From contig CM049308.1 in assembly GCA_026874595.1 (NCBI GenBank), forward strand, positions 39,287,527 to 39,351,526: a stretch of 64,000 nucleotides of DNA, in the 5' to 3' direction. Below the pieces are notes generated by a model, which saw nothing but the letters and a program-made list of their open reading frames with translations, did not search any database and was not told the DNA's origin. Within the stretch, counting starts at the first letter, position 1. The number at the start of each line of letters is the position of its first letter. The DNA comes from Sipunculus nudus. Taxonomy: Eukaryota > Annelida > Sipuncula > Golfingiida > Sipunculidae. The position numbers and the translations under genes were made by a program. This document shows positions 1 through 13,146 of the stretch, piece by piece.

Positions 1-540
1 GTAAATTGAACACGATATAAGCCAATATCAACACAAATAGCGATTCAAGCGCCTGTGCTTTGTCTGACAATAAGGCCAACCCGAACATTCCACGGGTCAC
101 AGGGCGATTGAGGCTGGCCCATGCAAATGATTATTACGGAGTTCCTATTCAAATTAAGGCATGTGACAAGTTTATCCAAATGCGACAGATACACGTGAAC
201 AACTGACTTCAACCGGGATGAGAGACTACATATTTTTTTCAGAGCCTAGATAATTATGGGGCAGTGAAATGAATAAACATATCTTAGCGTTAACATAATG
301 AGACACTTCATTTTACTTATGGTAATACAAAGGTTTATTCTACTGCGCCACCTAGTGTTCAGTCTGTCAAAAGAAGTTACTTTGAGAGCGCCTGCTGTTC
401 AGGACAACGTACTCCTATTGTTGTTGTGGTGAGAAAATTGCACCCAGTGTATAGACTGGGCAATGGTGTAATATGCTGGTACATGTGTGACGTCATCAAG
501 GGACGGAGTTGCCGTAAGGCCAATTGCGTAAAAATATCTC
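1..540. other. Non-coding flank with a dispersed repeat
   Basis: No coding signal. Bases about 15-60 (GCCAATATCAACACAAATAG, then ATTCAAGCGCCTGTG) recur near 39700-39755, and a shorter part recurs at 16631-16652, so this is a dispersed repeat. The rest looks unique and AT-rich. Confidence 0.5.
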
Positions 541-2145
541 AATGCATGTGGGTCGATGGTATAAACTAAATATTGATGCCTGTGGGCAGATGGTATATAC
601 TTAATATTGATGCCTGTGTGCCGATTGTATTAATTCAATATTGAATCCAGTGAGCAAAGGGTATAAACCAAATGTTGATGCCCCTAAGCCGATGGTATAA
701 ACTAAATATTGATGCTAGTGAGCCGACGTTATAAACTTAATATTGATTCTAGTGGGCATATGGTATAAAGTAGATATTGATGCTTGTTGGCCGATGGTAT
801 TACCTTAGAATTTATGCTAGTGGGCCGATGGTATGAACTCAATATTGATACTAGTAGGCCGATGGTATAAACTAAATTTTGATGCAAGTAGGCCATATTA
901 ACTTAAAATTGATGCTTGTGGGCCATGATATAAACTAAATATTGATACTAGTAAGCCGATGATTTAACTAAATACTGATGCCTGTTGCCCGATGGTTTAA
1001 ACTCTTTATAATGGCTGTGGGCCTATGTTATAAAATAAATATTGATGACTGTTGGCCGATGGTTTAAACTAAGTATTGATGCCTATGGGCCAATAACATA
1101 AATTAAATATTGATACCTGTCAGCCTATGGTATAAAATAATAATTGAAGCCTGCTGGCCGATCGTAAAAACAAAAATATTGATGCTAGTTGGTCAATGAT
1201 AAAACCTAAATAATGATGCATGTTGGCCGATGGTATAAACTAAATATTGATGCTAGTGGGCCGATGGTATTAACTAAATATTAATGCTAGAGGGCCGATG
1301 GTATAAACTTAATATTGATGCTAGTGGGCCATGATATAAACTAAATATTGATACTACTAAGCCTATGGTATAAACTAAATATTGAAGCCTGCTGGCCGAT
1401 CGTAGAAACAAAAATATTGATGCTAGCTGGTCGATAGTAAAAACTAAATATTGATGCATGTTGGCCGATGGTTTAAACAAAATATTGATGCTAGGGGGCC
1501 GATGGTATTAAATAAATATTAATGCTAGAGGGCCGATGGTATAAACTTAATATTGATGCTAGTTGGCCATGATATATACTAAATGTTGATACTACTAAGC
1601 CTATGATTAAACTAAATATTGATGCCTGTGCGCCGATGGTATGAACTAAATATTGATGCTAGTGGGCTGATGGTATAAACTAAATACTGATGCCTGTTGC
1701 CTGATGGTATAAACTATTTATAATGTCTATGGGCCTATGGTATAAACTAAATATTGATGACTGTTTGCCCATGGTATAAACTAAGTATTGATGCCTATGG
1801 GCCGATAGTATAAACTATATATTGATACCTGTCAGCCTATGGTATAAACTAAATATTGAAGCCTGCTGGCCGATCGTAGAAACAAAAATATTTATGCTAG
1901 TGGTTCGATGGTATAAACCAAATATTGATGCATGTTGGCCGATGGTATAAACTAAATATTGATGCTAGGGGGCCGATGGTATTAATTAAATATTGATGCT
2001 AGTGGGCCGATGGTATAAACTTAATATTGATGCTTTCAGGCATGCAGATGGAATGAACTTAATATTGATTCTAGTGGGCAGATGGTATAAACTAGATATT
2101 AATGCCAGTGGGCCGATGGAATAAACTTGATATTGATGCTAAATG
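541..2145. repeat. 34-bp minisatellite, about 45-47 diverged copies
   Basis: The unit is AAATATTGATGC...GCCGATGGTATAAACT, about 34 bp, over 1.6 kb. Variants such as GAAGCCTGCTGGCCGATCGT recur near 1150, 1380 and 1855 at multiples of about 236 bp, suggesting a seven-unit higher-order repeat. The open frames here are by-products of the periodicity. Bases 2146-2487 hold nothing recognisable. Confidence 0.9.
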
Positions 2146-2487
2146 TCTAATTGTGTTTAATTTAGGATGCTTTCTCTCAGTTTCTTAGAGCCTATTTTCC
2201 ACCCGATAACAGTCCGTCCTTGACGTCATTGCATTAATTTCAGAGAAAAGCTTAAATCTAGCATTACATGTGGTTTTCGTTATCTCCTTAAAATCCGGTG
2301 TCAGAAATACTGACTTTCAAGATTTAATATATTTCGTCCATACAGAGCTCAGGAGGTGGAAGCATCAGTGGAAAGGTTTTCTCACAGATATTATAAATAT
2401 ATTTTATAGGTATTTGTATTCAATGATGGGTTTAAGAAATGTTTGCATGACTTAGTGTATCAAATAATTCCATTTTGTCCTTATAAC

Positions 2488-5400
2488 AAGTGACCCGTGG
2501 GTCATGATGCTTAGCCGACTGACATGTTGACAGTATGTCCTTGCTCAGACAACTAATTAAGATAATATAGGTGGCATCATTGTTCATGCATATTAGTGAA
2601 ATTTGCATTATTCCTTGGGTGCTCAATCATACCCCAAAACTCTGAGATTATAGGTCACTGCGACCCAATTTCAGGCTTCTGGGGAGAACTTTTGAAGAAC
2701 TCTCAGGATGTCAAGTTAGAAGATTCTGGGCCCCATGGTTATGATTTGTGCCCTACTTTAGTATCAAATTTTCAATTATTCTGAGGGTTTCTAATAAGCC
2801 CATAGCTCAGAAAAAAATGGTTAACAGAGACCTAAATTCACGTTTCCAAGGAGACTTTTCACAGATATCTCTGGATGTCAAGTTTGAAGATTCTAGGACC
2901 AATGGTTACTATTTGAGCCCTGTTAAGGGACGACCACGTGTTTGAAGGTCTCATAAATAGCAAAAAAAAAAGGGTTAAAATTTCTTTAAAATTTAGGTGG
3001 TGCCACCAGTCCACAAGAACTGATAAAACATTTCATGATGAATATGCATGCAAAGAATTAGGGTGATTAATGCAATAGTTGTTCATATACTGGAGCTTTT
3101 GTATCAAATTTGTAGTTATTCTGGGAGGTACTTCTAAGACCCATAGCACAGAGGATACGGGTAACAGAGACCTAATTTCAGGTTTCCATGGAGGTTTTTA
3201 TGGACATCCCAGGATGTCAAGAAAGAAGATTCATGCTTTAATAGTTATGATTTGTGTCCTGTTAACAGACGACCTCCTCTTTGAATGTCTAAAAAACAAA
3301 GATAAAAATGCGTAAAAATTCAAAGAAGTCCAGGTGGCACCGCCAGTTTGCAGGAACTGATGTAACACTCCATGAAGCATATCCATGCAAAGAATAATGC
3401 CAATCAATGCACTAGTGGTTCAGATACCAAAGCTTTTGTAACACATTTTTAGTTATTCTTGGGGTACTTCTGAGCCACATAGCTCGGACAATATGGGCGA
3501 CAGAGACCTAAAATCAGATTTCCAAGGAGACTTTTCATGGGCCTACCAACGTGTCAAGAAAGAAGATTCTAGGCCTAGTCATTAGATTTGTTCCCTGTTA
3601 ACAGATGACTGCATCTTTAAAGGTCTCAAAAATAGATATAAAATGGTAAAAAATTAAAAAAAAAAATACAGGTGGCGCCACCAGTCTGCAGAAACTGATG
3701 AAACACTCCGTGATCAATATCCATTATCCATGCAAAGAATCATGGTGATCAATGCAATAGTTATTCAGATACTTGAGCTTTTGTATCAAATTTTCTAATA
3801 TTCTGGGGGGGGGGGGGGGGGGGGCTAGAAGCCCCACAGCCCACAGGTTTTGGGTAACAGGGGCTATAATTCCAGGTTTCCAAGGAGACTTTTTATAGGC
3901 CTCCCTGCATGTCAAGACAGAAGATTCTAAGTCCAGTTATTAAGATTTCTGCCCTGTTAACAGATTTTAAAATACTTGAGCTTTTGTATCAAATTTTTCA
4001 TTATTCTAGGGGGTACTTCGGAGCCTCATAGCTGGAAGAATATGGGTGACAGAGACCTAATTCCAGATTTCCGCAAAGCTCTCTCTGGATGTAAAGTGAG
4101 AAGCTTTCAGGTCCAGTTGTTACGATTTGTGCCCTGTTAACAGATGACGGCATCTTTTGGTGTCTTAAAAATAGAGAAAAAATCGTTAAAAAATCGAAAA
4201 AATACAGGTGGCACCACCAGTCTGCAGAAACTGATGAAACATTCCATGATCATTGCATGCAAAGATTCATGGTGATCAATGCATTAGTTGTTCAGATATT
4301 TGAGCTTTTGTATCAAATTTTTCATTATTCTTGCGGGTACTTTGGAGCCCCATAGCTGGAAGAATATGGGTAACAGAGACCTAATTCCAGGTTTCCATTA
4401 AGACTTTTCATTGACCTCACTGGATGTAAAGTGAAAAGTTTCCAGGTCCAGTGGTTACCATTTGTGCCCAGTTACCAGATGACGGCATCTTTTAAGGTCT
4501 CAAAAAGATGAGATTAAAAGTTTGGCTTAAAATGCATCCACAATCTTTCTAAAGTAGTGAGTCCATTGACCTTGACTTTTGATCTTATGACCCCAGAATC
4601 AACGGTTCTTACTTTAGTGGTGAGTCATATATAAGTTAAGTTTGAAGCCAATATACCAAAATAAACTGGAGATATCATCTAGAATCTAATTTGTGAACAG
4701 ATGGCCCCTGTGACCTTGACCTTTGACCATGTGACCCCAAATTCATTTATGCTCTCCCGATATTGGCAAGTCAGCTAAATGCGCAAAATGGAAAGTTTAG
4801 GATGAAAAGCTTGGCTTAAAATGCAGCCATAATCATTTTACTTAAGTGAGTCCTGTGACCTTGACCTTTGACCTCGTAACCCCAAAATCATATAGGTTCT
4901 TGCTTTAGTGGTGGGCCATACCTAAGTCAAGTTTGAAATCCATGTGTCAATACAACCTGGAGTTATCATTTGGAAAAAAAATGTGTGTGGATGGACGGAT
5001 GGACAAACAAACAGACAAACAGACATACAGACAGGGTGATTACTATATGGCATCCACTTGTGATCAATAAACACACCAGGTTTTGGGACACGAGATGTCA
5101 TTTAATAGTAAAAAAATAGAAAAATATTCGTTAAAAAAAAAAAATTACAGGTGGCGCCACCATTTTTCAAGAACTGACAAAACTAGTCATGGTCAATATT
5201 CAAGGCAAGATTCATGACAATCTATGCATTAATTATCAAGATATTGGAGGTTTTTTATTATATTTTTGACTATTCTGGGGGGTACTTTCAAGCCCCATAG
5301 CTCAGAGGATATAGGTCACAGTGACCTAATTTCAAGTTTCCGAGGAGAGTTTTTATTGACCATCATGGATATTAATTTAGAAGTTTCTAGGACCAGCAAT

Positions 5401-5500
5401 TACGATTTGTGCGTGTTAAAGGACGACCGGACGACCGGACGGACGATGGACAAAGCGCCATTCCTATACCTCAGTTGACTAACAGTCAGCTGAGCTAAAA
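2488..5500 (+). mobile_element. Hairpin-ended repeat element, plus orientation, with 336-bp unit array
   Basis: The left end carries GTGACCCGTGGGTCATGA at 2490. The right end carries TCAGTTGAC...GTCAGCTGAGCT plus AAAAA, a hairpin, at 5471-5501. In between are about five copies of a 336-bp unit marked by GGTGGCGCCACCAG-like palindromes (near 2994, 3331, 3669, 4205, 5147) and by GGGTAACAGAGACCTAATT. A different 0.6-kb insert at 4500-5100 carries TGACCTTGACC motifs. A GTCCG/ACGGACG tract precedes the hairpin. No transposase frame, so non-autonomous. Confidence 0.7.
4540..4990 (+). repeat. Direct repeats carrying TGACCTTGACCTTTGACC
   Basis: Three copies of a roughly 145-290-bp unit, at about 4562, 4709 and 4853, each with TGACCTTGACC(T)TTGA and a following GTGACCCC-type motif. 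TGACCTTTGACC is two nuclear-receptor half-sites with 1-bp spacing. No evidence of use. Confidence 0.6.
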
Positions 5501-6205
5501 AGAGTCTGCAGAAACTGATGAAACACTCCATGATCAATACCCATGCAAAGAATCATGGTGATCAATGCATTAGTTGTTCAGATACTTGTAATTTTGTATC
5601 AAAATTTCTATTATTCTGGGGGGGGGGGTGTAAAAGCCCCATAGCTCACAGGTTTTGGGTAACAGACGGTTTCGGTGATATTCAATGTGGCTGCCAATAT
5701 GGCCGCTGTACCATTGAATTGCATATGACAAGCCAAGGAATTAAGGTAGGGGGTTGATTTTGGTGTTATCGTGTATGTTTTTAGGGCCTAGGAGTCTCTT
5801 TTAATTATTTTCAAGGCTATACTGTTTCTGGTTAAGGGGATATTTAATATGGCTGCAAAGAGAGCAACCAATGAACCATTGGATCATGTATGACAGGGTC
5901 AAAGAATCTATTTAAACCTTTTTTCAAGACAATACCGGATTTGGTTATCGTGATATTCAATATGGCTGCCATTACGGCCACTGTACCATTGCACCATGTC
6001 TGACTATCCAGGGAATTAAAGTAGGGGATGCTATCCTGATGTCTTGCCTATGTTTTAAGGGTTAAAGGATCTATTGAAACTATTTAAGACAGTACCGTAT
6101 TGGGTTATGGTAAAATTCAACATGGTAACCATTATGGCTACCAATATAGCAGCTGCACAATTGAATCATGAGTAACTCACTAAAGAATCGAGAAAAGATT
6201 GATTT
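5501..6205 (-). repeat. 162-bp family repeats, inverted relative to those at 10.99-11.47 kb
   Basis: Recurring ATATTCAA(T/C)(G/A)TGGCTGCC, ATGGCCGCTGTACCATTG and TTAA(G/A)GTAGGGG, about three diverged copies, read as the reverse complement of the array at 10990-11470. A G-run lies near 5619. Confidence 0.65.
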
Positions 6206-8910
6206 TTTAGCTCAGCTGACTTTCAGTCATGCTGAGCTATAGCGATCACTCTTTGTCCGTCGTCCGTCTGTCCGTCTGTTCGTCTGTCCGTCTGTCTGTC
6301 CGTCTGTCCGTCCGTCTGTCCGTTATCCTGGCACAAATCGTAACTGCTGGACTTAGAATCTTGTAACTTTACATTCTGAGAGGTCAATGAAAAATCTCCT
6401 TGGAAACGAGAAATTAGGTCTCTGTTACCCATATCCTTCGAGCTATTTGGCCCCAAAGTACCCCCCAGAATAGTAAAAAATTTCATACAAAAACTTTAAT
6501 ATCTCATTAACTACATCACTGATGGTTATGATTTTTTGCATACATATTTATCATGAGATGTTCCATCAGTTCCTGCAGACTGGTGGCGCCACCTGTATTT
6601 TTAGATTTTTTACGAATTTTTTTCTCTATTTTTGAGACCTTTAAAAATGTGAACAACTGTTAACACGGCACAAATCGTAAAGACTGGACATAGAATCTTC
6701 ATTCTTGACACAGTGAGTGACCTATAAAAAGTCTCCATGGAAACCAGAAATTAGGTCTCTGTTACCCAAATCCTTTGAGCTATGGGGCCCTAAAGTACCC
6801 CCCAGAATAGTGAAAAATTTCATACAAAAACTTCAATATCTCATTAACTACATCACTGATGGTCATGATTTTTAGCTCAGCTGACTTTCAGTCATGCTGA
6901 GCTATAGCGATCACTCTTTGTCCGTCGTCCGTCTGTCCGTCTGTCCGTCTGTCCGTTAACTAGGCACAAATCGTAACTTGACATTCTAAGAGGTCGATAA
7001 AAAATCTCCTTGGAAACCAGAAATTAGGTCTCTGTTAACCATATCCTTCGAGCTATGGGGCCCCAAAGTACCCCCCAGAATAGTCAAAAATTTCATACAA
7101 AAACTTCAATATCTCATTAACTACATTACTGCTGGTCATGATTTTTGGCATACATTTTAATTATGAGATGGTCCAACAGTTCCTGCAGACTGCTGGCGCC
7201 ACCTGTATTTTTCGATTTTTAACGAATTTTTTTCTCTATTTTTGAGACCTTAAAAAATGTGAAAACCTGTTAACAGGGCACAAATCGTATAGACTGGACC
7301 TAGAATCTTCATTCTTGACACACAGGGAGACCCATGAAAAGTTTTCATGGAAACCTGAAATTAGGTCTCTGTTACCCATATCCTATGAGCTATGGGGCCC
7401 CAAAGTACCCCCCAGAATAGTCAAAAATTTCACACAAAAACTTCAATATCTCATTAACTACATCACTGATGGTCATGATTTTTGGCATATATATTGATCA
7501 TGAGATGTTTCATCAGTTCATGGAGACTGGTGGCGCCACCTGTATTTTTCGAATTTTTACGAATTTTTGTCTCTTTTTGAGACCTTAAAAAATGTGAACA
7601 TCTGTTAACAGGGCACAAATCGTAACAACTGGACCTAGAATCTTCATTCTTGACACAGAGAGACCTATGAAAAGTCTCCATGGAAACCTGAAATTAGGTC
7701 TCTGTTACCCATATCCTATGAGCTATGGGGCCCCAAAGTACCCCCAAGAATAGTCAAAAATTTCATACAAAAACTTCAATATCTCATTAACTACATCACC
7801 GATGGTCATGATTTTTGGCATACATATTGATCATGAGATGTTTCAACAGTTTTTGCAGACTGGTGGCGCCACCTATATTTTTCGATTTTTTACGAATAGT
7901 TTTCTCTATTTTTTAGACCTTTGAGAATGTGAACATTTGTTAACAGGGGACAAATCGTATAGACTGGACCAAGAATCTTCATTCTTTACACAGTGAGAGA
8001 CCTATAAAAAGTCTCCATGGAAACCAGAAATTAGGTCTCTGTTACCCATATCCTTTGAGCTATGGGGCCCCAAATACCCCCCCCCCCCAGAATAGCAAAA
8101 AAATCTCATACAAAAACTTCAATATCTCATTAACTACATCACTGCTGGTCATGATTTTTGGCATACATTTTAATTATGAGATGGTCCAACAGTTTCTGCA
8201 GACTGGTGGCGCCACCTGTATTTTTCAATTTTTTACGAATTGTTTTCACAAATCGTATAGACTGAACCTAGAATATTCATTCCTGACACATTGAGAGACC
8301 TATTATAAATCTCCATGGAAACCTGAAATAATTAAGGTCTCTGTTTCCCATATCCTTTTTGCCCCCCCCCCCCGAATGATGGAAGATTTTATACAAACTA
8401 CGAATTTTTTTCTCTATTTTTGAGACCTGTAAAAAATAGGTTATCTGTCAACAGGGTACAAATCGTAACCACTGGACCTATAATCTTCATTCTTGTCATG
8501 CAAGGAGGCCCATGAAAAGTTTCTGTGGAAACCTGAAATTAGGTCTCTGTTTCCCATATCCTTCAAGCTATAGGACTCCGAAGTATCCCTCAGAATACAA
8601 TTTGATACAAATGCTGAAGTATCTGAACAACTAATCCAGAGACCACCATGCTTCTTTGCATGGATATTGACCATTAAGTGTTTTTATTAGTTTCTGCAGA
8701 CTGGTGGAGCCACCTGTATTTTTTTTATTTTTTTATTTTTTTTTTCTCTATTTTTTAGATATATTAATACAGACACAATCTCAGCCTTTTTGTTAATCTG
8801 TTTGATGCTTCAGTTGAATGGGTATATACTACCATTCAGATGATAAAATTTCCTTTTTGCGAATCTCTTCCCATTCAGCTGAGCGTCATGACCCATGGGT
8901 CACTTGTTTT
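6206..8910 (-). mobile_element. Hairpin-ended repeat elements, minus orientation, with 336-bp unit array
   Basis: Two hairpin ends (AGCTCAGCTGAC then GTCATGCTGAGCT) at 6209 and 6874, each followed by GTCCGTCTGTCC tracts. GGCGCCACC palindromes lie near 6582, 7192, 7531, 7862, 8206 and 8702 (intervals 331-343 bp in the regular part). The left-end motif, as its complement, is at 8885-8903. With 2488-5500 this makes a large imperfect inverted repeat around 5.5-6.2 kb. Confidence 0.7.
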
Positions 8911-10455
8911 GTCTTCTGTTAAATTTTCAATGGTAAAAAAACTACCAAAATCATCATCAGGCCGGTATCTTTTCAGGCTAATGTGGAATTCAATATTGCT
9001 CCTATATGGCGGCCATGTCATTGAATCATCCTAAATTCACAAAGGAATGTAACCTGGTGATTGATTTGGGGGTCTTCAAGGTCAAGGTATCTCTTGAAAT
9101 TATTTGGTCGATAAAGTTTTTGATAATGACGAAATTTAGTATGGCTGCCAATATGCCAGAGTGTCTTAACATTTAACGTAACATCCTTAGAACTCAAGCT
9201 ACATTGACAAATAGTGGATTATAAGTTTTTGATGTAAAGAAATTGATAAAATCAACATATATCAACGGCTAATACATATCTCTTTGCATGCAAGTTTCAT
9301 ATCTAATGGGTACCAAGTCCATCTTAATTTATTCAGGTTTACTGTGTGCAACTTTCCACATTTCGATGTTACATGGCTGCTTTCTGCAAGACCATACACA
9401 CTAGGGAAACTAGTGTATGTTTTATAGAAGGTACGGCCCTGGTTAGAATTGATTGTAGTTGGTAGATCATGAAGTGAAGTTCCTGTTCGTTGATGCTACA
9501 TTGTGTACCGCAAATGATCGACATGCTATGATTTCCACGGGTTAGTACCTGAACAAGGTATCTTTCTGCATTACACGGTCTTGTATTTTTTTATTCACCC
9601 GTCTGAAATCTCTAAAAAAAGGATATTGGAGACAATTGGTTTATTGTTGTTGCTTTGGTACGATGGTCCAAATTTGCTAGTAACGCCATTTCCAGTCAAG
9701 ACATGAATGGCTGGAAGAACATAAAAATAAGCTGGCCGACTATTTTGTCGGATCATGAATTGGAATACATATCCGCGTTTTTGTCTCCAGTTCTCCCTTT
9801 GAGCCACAGTTCATTAAGTCCACTTGACACAAACAGATGTTAAAGCACAATACAAGTACAATCACATCTGTTTTACCAGCGATGATAACGATCTGTTTCA
9901 GCTCATTTCTTACCCCAAAAGAGGACAATAAGAATGATTGGGACATCCGCCTCTTCATGATCAGAGACTAATTCAGGATGATGTGTGAGCGATCCATTTT
10001 CTGACCGATTGTGTCTTAAGGGAAATATTAACCAACTTCACTATTCTAGTGTACACTCAGGTCTTTCTGAGTTAAAAAAATATTTCACAGGACACTTTCT
10101 GAGGAAAGCTTCAAGTTTAATTTTATTATTTGATGATGGAGAGAAACTGTCAAGATCCCCTAGTTGTTTGGTGTCCAGAGAAATATTGCTAACAAGAACA
10201 GGGGTTTTCAATATGCGTCTTTGTATTTCACAGATACCTTAATATAAGAGTAAAAAATGAAACTTATACGTTTGACACATATCCGAGCACAAAGCCAAGG
10301 AACTGTTCAAATAGTTCCCTAAAGATGGTAACACTGATTTTTATTATTTATGTCATGACACCAACAACACAGCCTGTTGACTTATGCGATTGTTCCACTG
10401 GCAGAACATCTTTTGCTCTGGATTTGTCTCAAGTTCTGTCATTTTTTCATGTTTG
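8911..10455. other. Non-coding, with a diverged 162-family relic
   Basis: Bases about 8955-9165 resemble the GGCGGCCAT / GAATCAT / GATTGATTTGGGG family. The rest shows no domain, splice pattern or repeat that I can support. Confidence 0.4.
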
Positions 10456-11577
10456 GTGTTCTTTTAGCTCAGCAGAATGTACGTCATTTGCCTAGGCAAA
10501 TATCCTAAAAAACAGGAAATTAGGTCACTGTGATTTATATTCTTCCGGCTATAGGAACAAAAAAAAAATGATTTGTGCACCCTCAATGTCAGATTGGCAC
10601 TTATAGTAACTCATAGGCCCAGAATCCTCTTACGCAACATAGGAGCTTCTGGAAATATCTTCAAGGAAATCTAAAGTTAATTCATCGTGACATATATTCT
10701 ACATGCTGCAGGGCTAAAAGATTATCTTGAACACCAAACAGTATGACTGGGTTCAAATGGTGTCCGTAAACCCTAGAATATTTAAACCTAACATCTAGGG
10801 AAGTTCTGAGTAAATCTCCTTTGAAACCTTAAATTAGGTTCTTAGAGCGTTCTAATATAACATCCAGAGAGGTCTTTGGAAAGATTTTGTCGAATCCCTA
10901 AACTAGGTCACTGTAATCTTAATGCTGTGAGCTAAAGGAAAAACACGAATTTAACACTGAAAGTCAGATCGGTACAAATCATTACAGTTTGACCTACTGC
11001 CATATTGGCAGCCATATTGAATATCACCGTAACCAAATACGGTACCGTAACCAAATAGGCAAAAACACCAAAATCAATCCCCTACCCCAATTACTTTTCG
11101 AGTTATGTATGATTTTATGGTACGGCGGCCATATTGGCAGCCATATTGAATATCACCAAAACTGAATACGGTATAGTCTTGGAAATGGTTTTAATAGAAT
11201 CCTTGACCCTGAAAACATAGGCAAAGTCACAAAAAACAATCCCCTACCCCAATTACTTTTCGAGTTATGTATGATTTTATGGTACGGCGGCCATATTGGC
11301 AGCCATATTGAATATCACCAAAACTGAATACGGTATAGTCTTGGAAATGGTTTTAATAGAATCCTTGACCCTGAAAACATAGGCAAAGACACCAAAAACA
11401 ATCCCCTACCCCAATTACTTTTCGAGTTATGTATGATTCAATAGTTCGGCGGCCATCTTGGACGCCATCTTGAATTTCATCCTTTCTGCCCGTGATCCAG
11501 GATGACTTTTTAAAGTTTTTTTTACTCCTCTAAAGGTGTCCTACCTGGTTCAGAGTTAAAAATTAGGGGACATACGA
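10456..11577 (+). repeat. 162-bp tandem array and degenerate element end
   Basis: TTTTAGCTCAGCAGA at 10463 resembles a decayed hairpin end. From 10990 to 11470 the unit GGCGGCCATATTGGCAGCC...GAATACGGTATAGTC...CCCCTACCCCAATTAC repeats with starts at about 11121, 11283 and 11445 (162-bp period) plus a diverged copy at 11001. The two middle copies are almost identical, so the duplication is recent. Confidence 0.75.
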
Positions 11578-13146
11578 TTGCACACAGGACCCCCCCCCCC
11601 CTTTTCTTTTTTTTGCCCCCGGACTATAGGGGGTACTTCGGAGCCCCATAGCTGGAAGAATATGGGTAACAGAGACCTAATTCCAGGTTCCCAAGAGGTT
11701 TTAATGGACCACTCTGGATGTAGAGTGAGAAGATTCCAGGTTCAGTGGTTACGATTTGTGCCCTGTTAAAAGATATCGGCATTTTTGAGGTCTCAAAAAT
11801 AGAGAAAAAAAATCGTAAAAAAACTATAATATACAGGTTGCGCCACCAGTCTGCAGAAACTGATGAAACACTCCATGATCGATATATATATGCGAAGATT
11901 CATGGTGACCAATGCACTAGTTGTTCAGATATTTGAGCTTTTGTATCAATTTTTCATTATTCTTGGGAGTACTTTGGAGCCCCATAGCTGGAAGAATATA
12001 GGTTACAGAGACCTACTTTCAGGTTTTCAATAAGACTTTTCATGGACCTCTATGGATGTAAAGTGAGGAGATACCAGGACCAGTGGTTACAATTTGTGCA
12101 ATGTTAACAGAAAACGGCATCTTTTGAGGTCTCAGAAAAAAAAAATCGTAAAAAATCGAAAAATTACAGGTTGCGCCACCAGCGTGCAGAAACTGATAAA
12201 ACACTGCATGATCGATATCCATGCAAAGATTCTTGGTGATCAATGCATTAATTGTTCAGATATTTGAGCTTTTGTATCAAATTTTTCATTATTCTGTAGG
12301 TTGCTTCGGAGCAACATAGCTTGAAGAATATGGGTAACGGAGCCTAATTCCAGGTTTCCAAGAAATCTTTTCATGGACCTCCCTGCATGTTAAGACAGAA
12401 GATTCTAAGTCCAGTCATTAAGATTTGTGCCCTGTTAACAGATGACGGCATCTTTTGAGGTCTCAAAAATAGAGAAAAAAAATCGTAAATAATCGAAAAA
12501 ATACAGTTGGCGCCACCAGTCTGCAGAAACTAAAGAAACACTCCATGACCAATATCCGTGCAAAGATTCATGGTGATCAATGCATTACTTGTTCAGATAT
12601 TTGAGCTTTTGTACCAATTTTTTCATTCATCTGGGGGTACTTCGGAGCCCCATAGCCTGAAGAATATGAGTAACAGGGACCCAGTTCCAGGTTTCAAAAG
12701 AGACCTTTCATGGGCCTCTCTGGATTTAAAGTAAAAAAATTCCAGGTCCAGTGGTTACGATTTGTGCCCTGTTAACAGATGACGGCATCTTTTGAGGTCT
12801 CAAAAATAGAGAAAAAAATCGTGAAAAATCGAAAAAATACAGGTGGCGCCCCCAGTCTGCAGAAACTGATGAAACATTCCATGATCAATATCCATGCAAA
12901 GAATCATGGTGATCAATACATTCCGATACTTGAGCTTTGTATCAAATTGTTCATTATTCTAGGGGGTACTTCGGAGCCCCACAGCTGGAAGAATATGAGT
13001 AACAGAGACCTAATTCAAGGTTTCCAAGGAGATTTTTCATGGACCTCTCTGGGTGTTAAGTTAAAAGATTCCAGGTCCAGTGGTTACGATTTGTGCCATG
13101 TTAACGGACAGACGACCGGACGACTCACAGTCAGCTGAGCTAAAAA
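11578..13146 (+). mobile_element. 336-bp unit array ending in the CAGCTGAGCT hairpin
   Basis: GCGCCACC-type palindromes at about 11835, 12168, 12505 and 12841 (spacing 333-337 bp), each unit with GGGTAACAGAGACC and GATTTGTGCCCTGTTAACAG. It ends in an ACGGACAGACGACCGGACG tract and TCAGCTGAGCTAAAAAC at 13130-13146. A C-run starts at 11589. The left end is missing. Confidence 0.7.
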
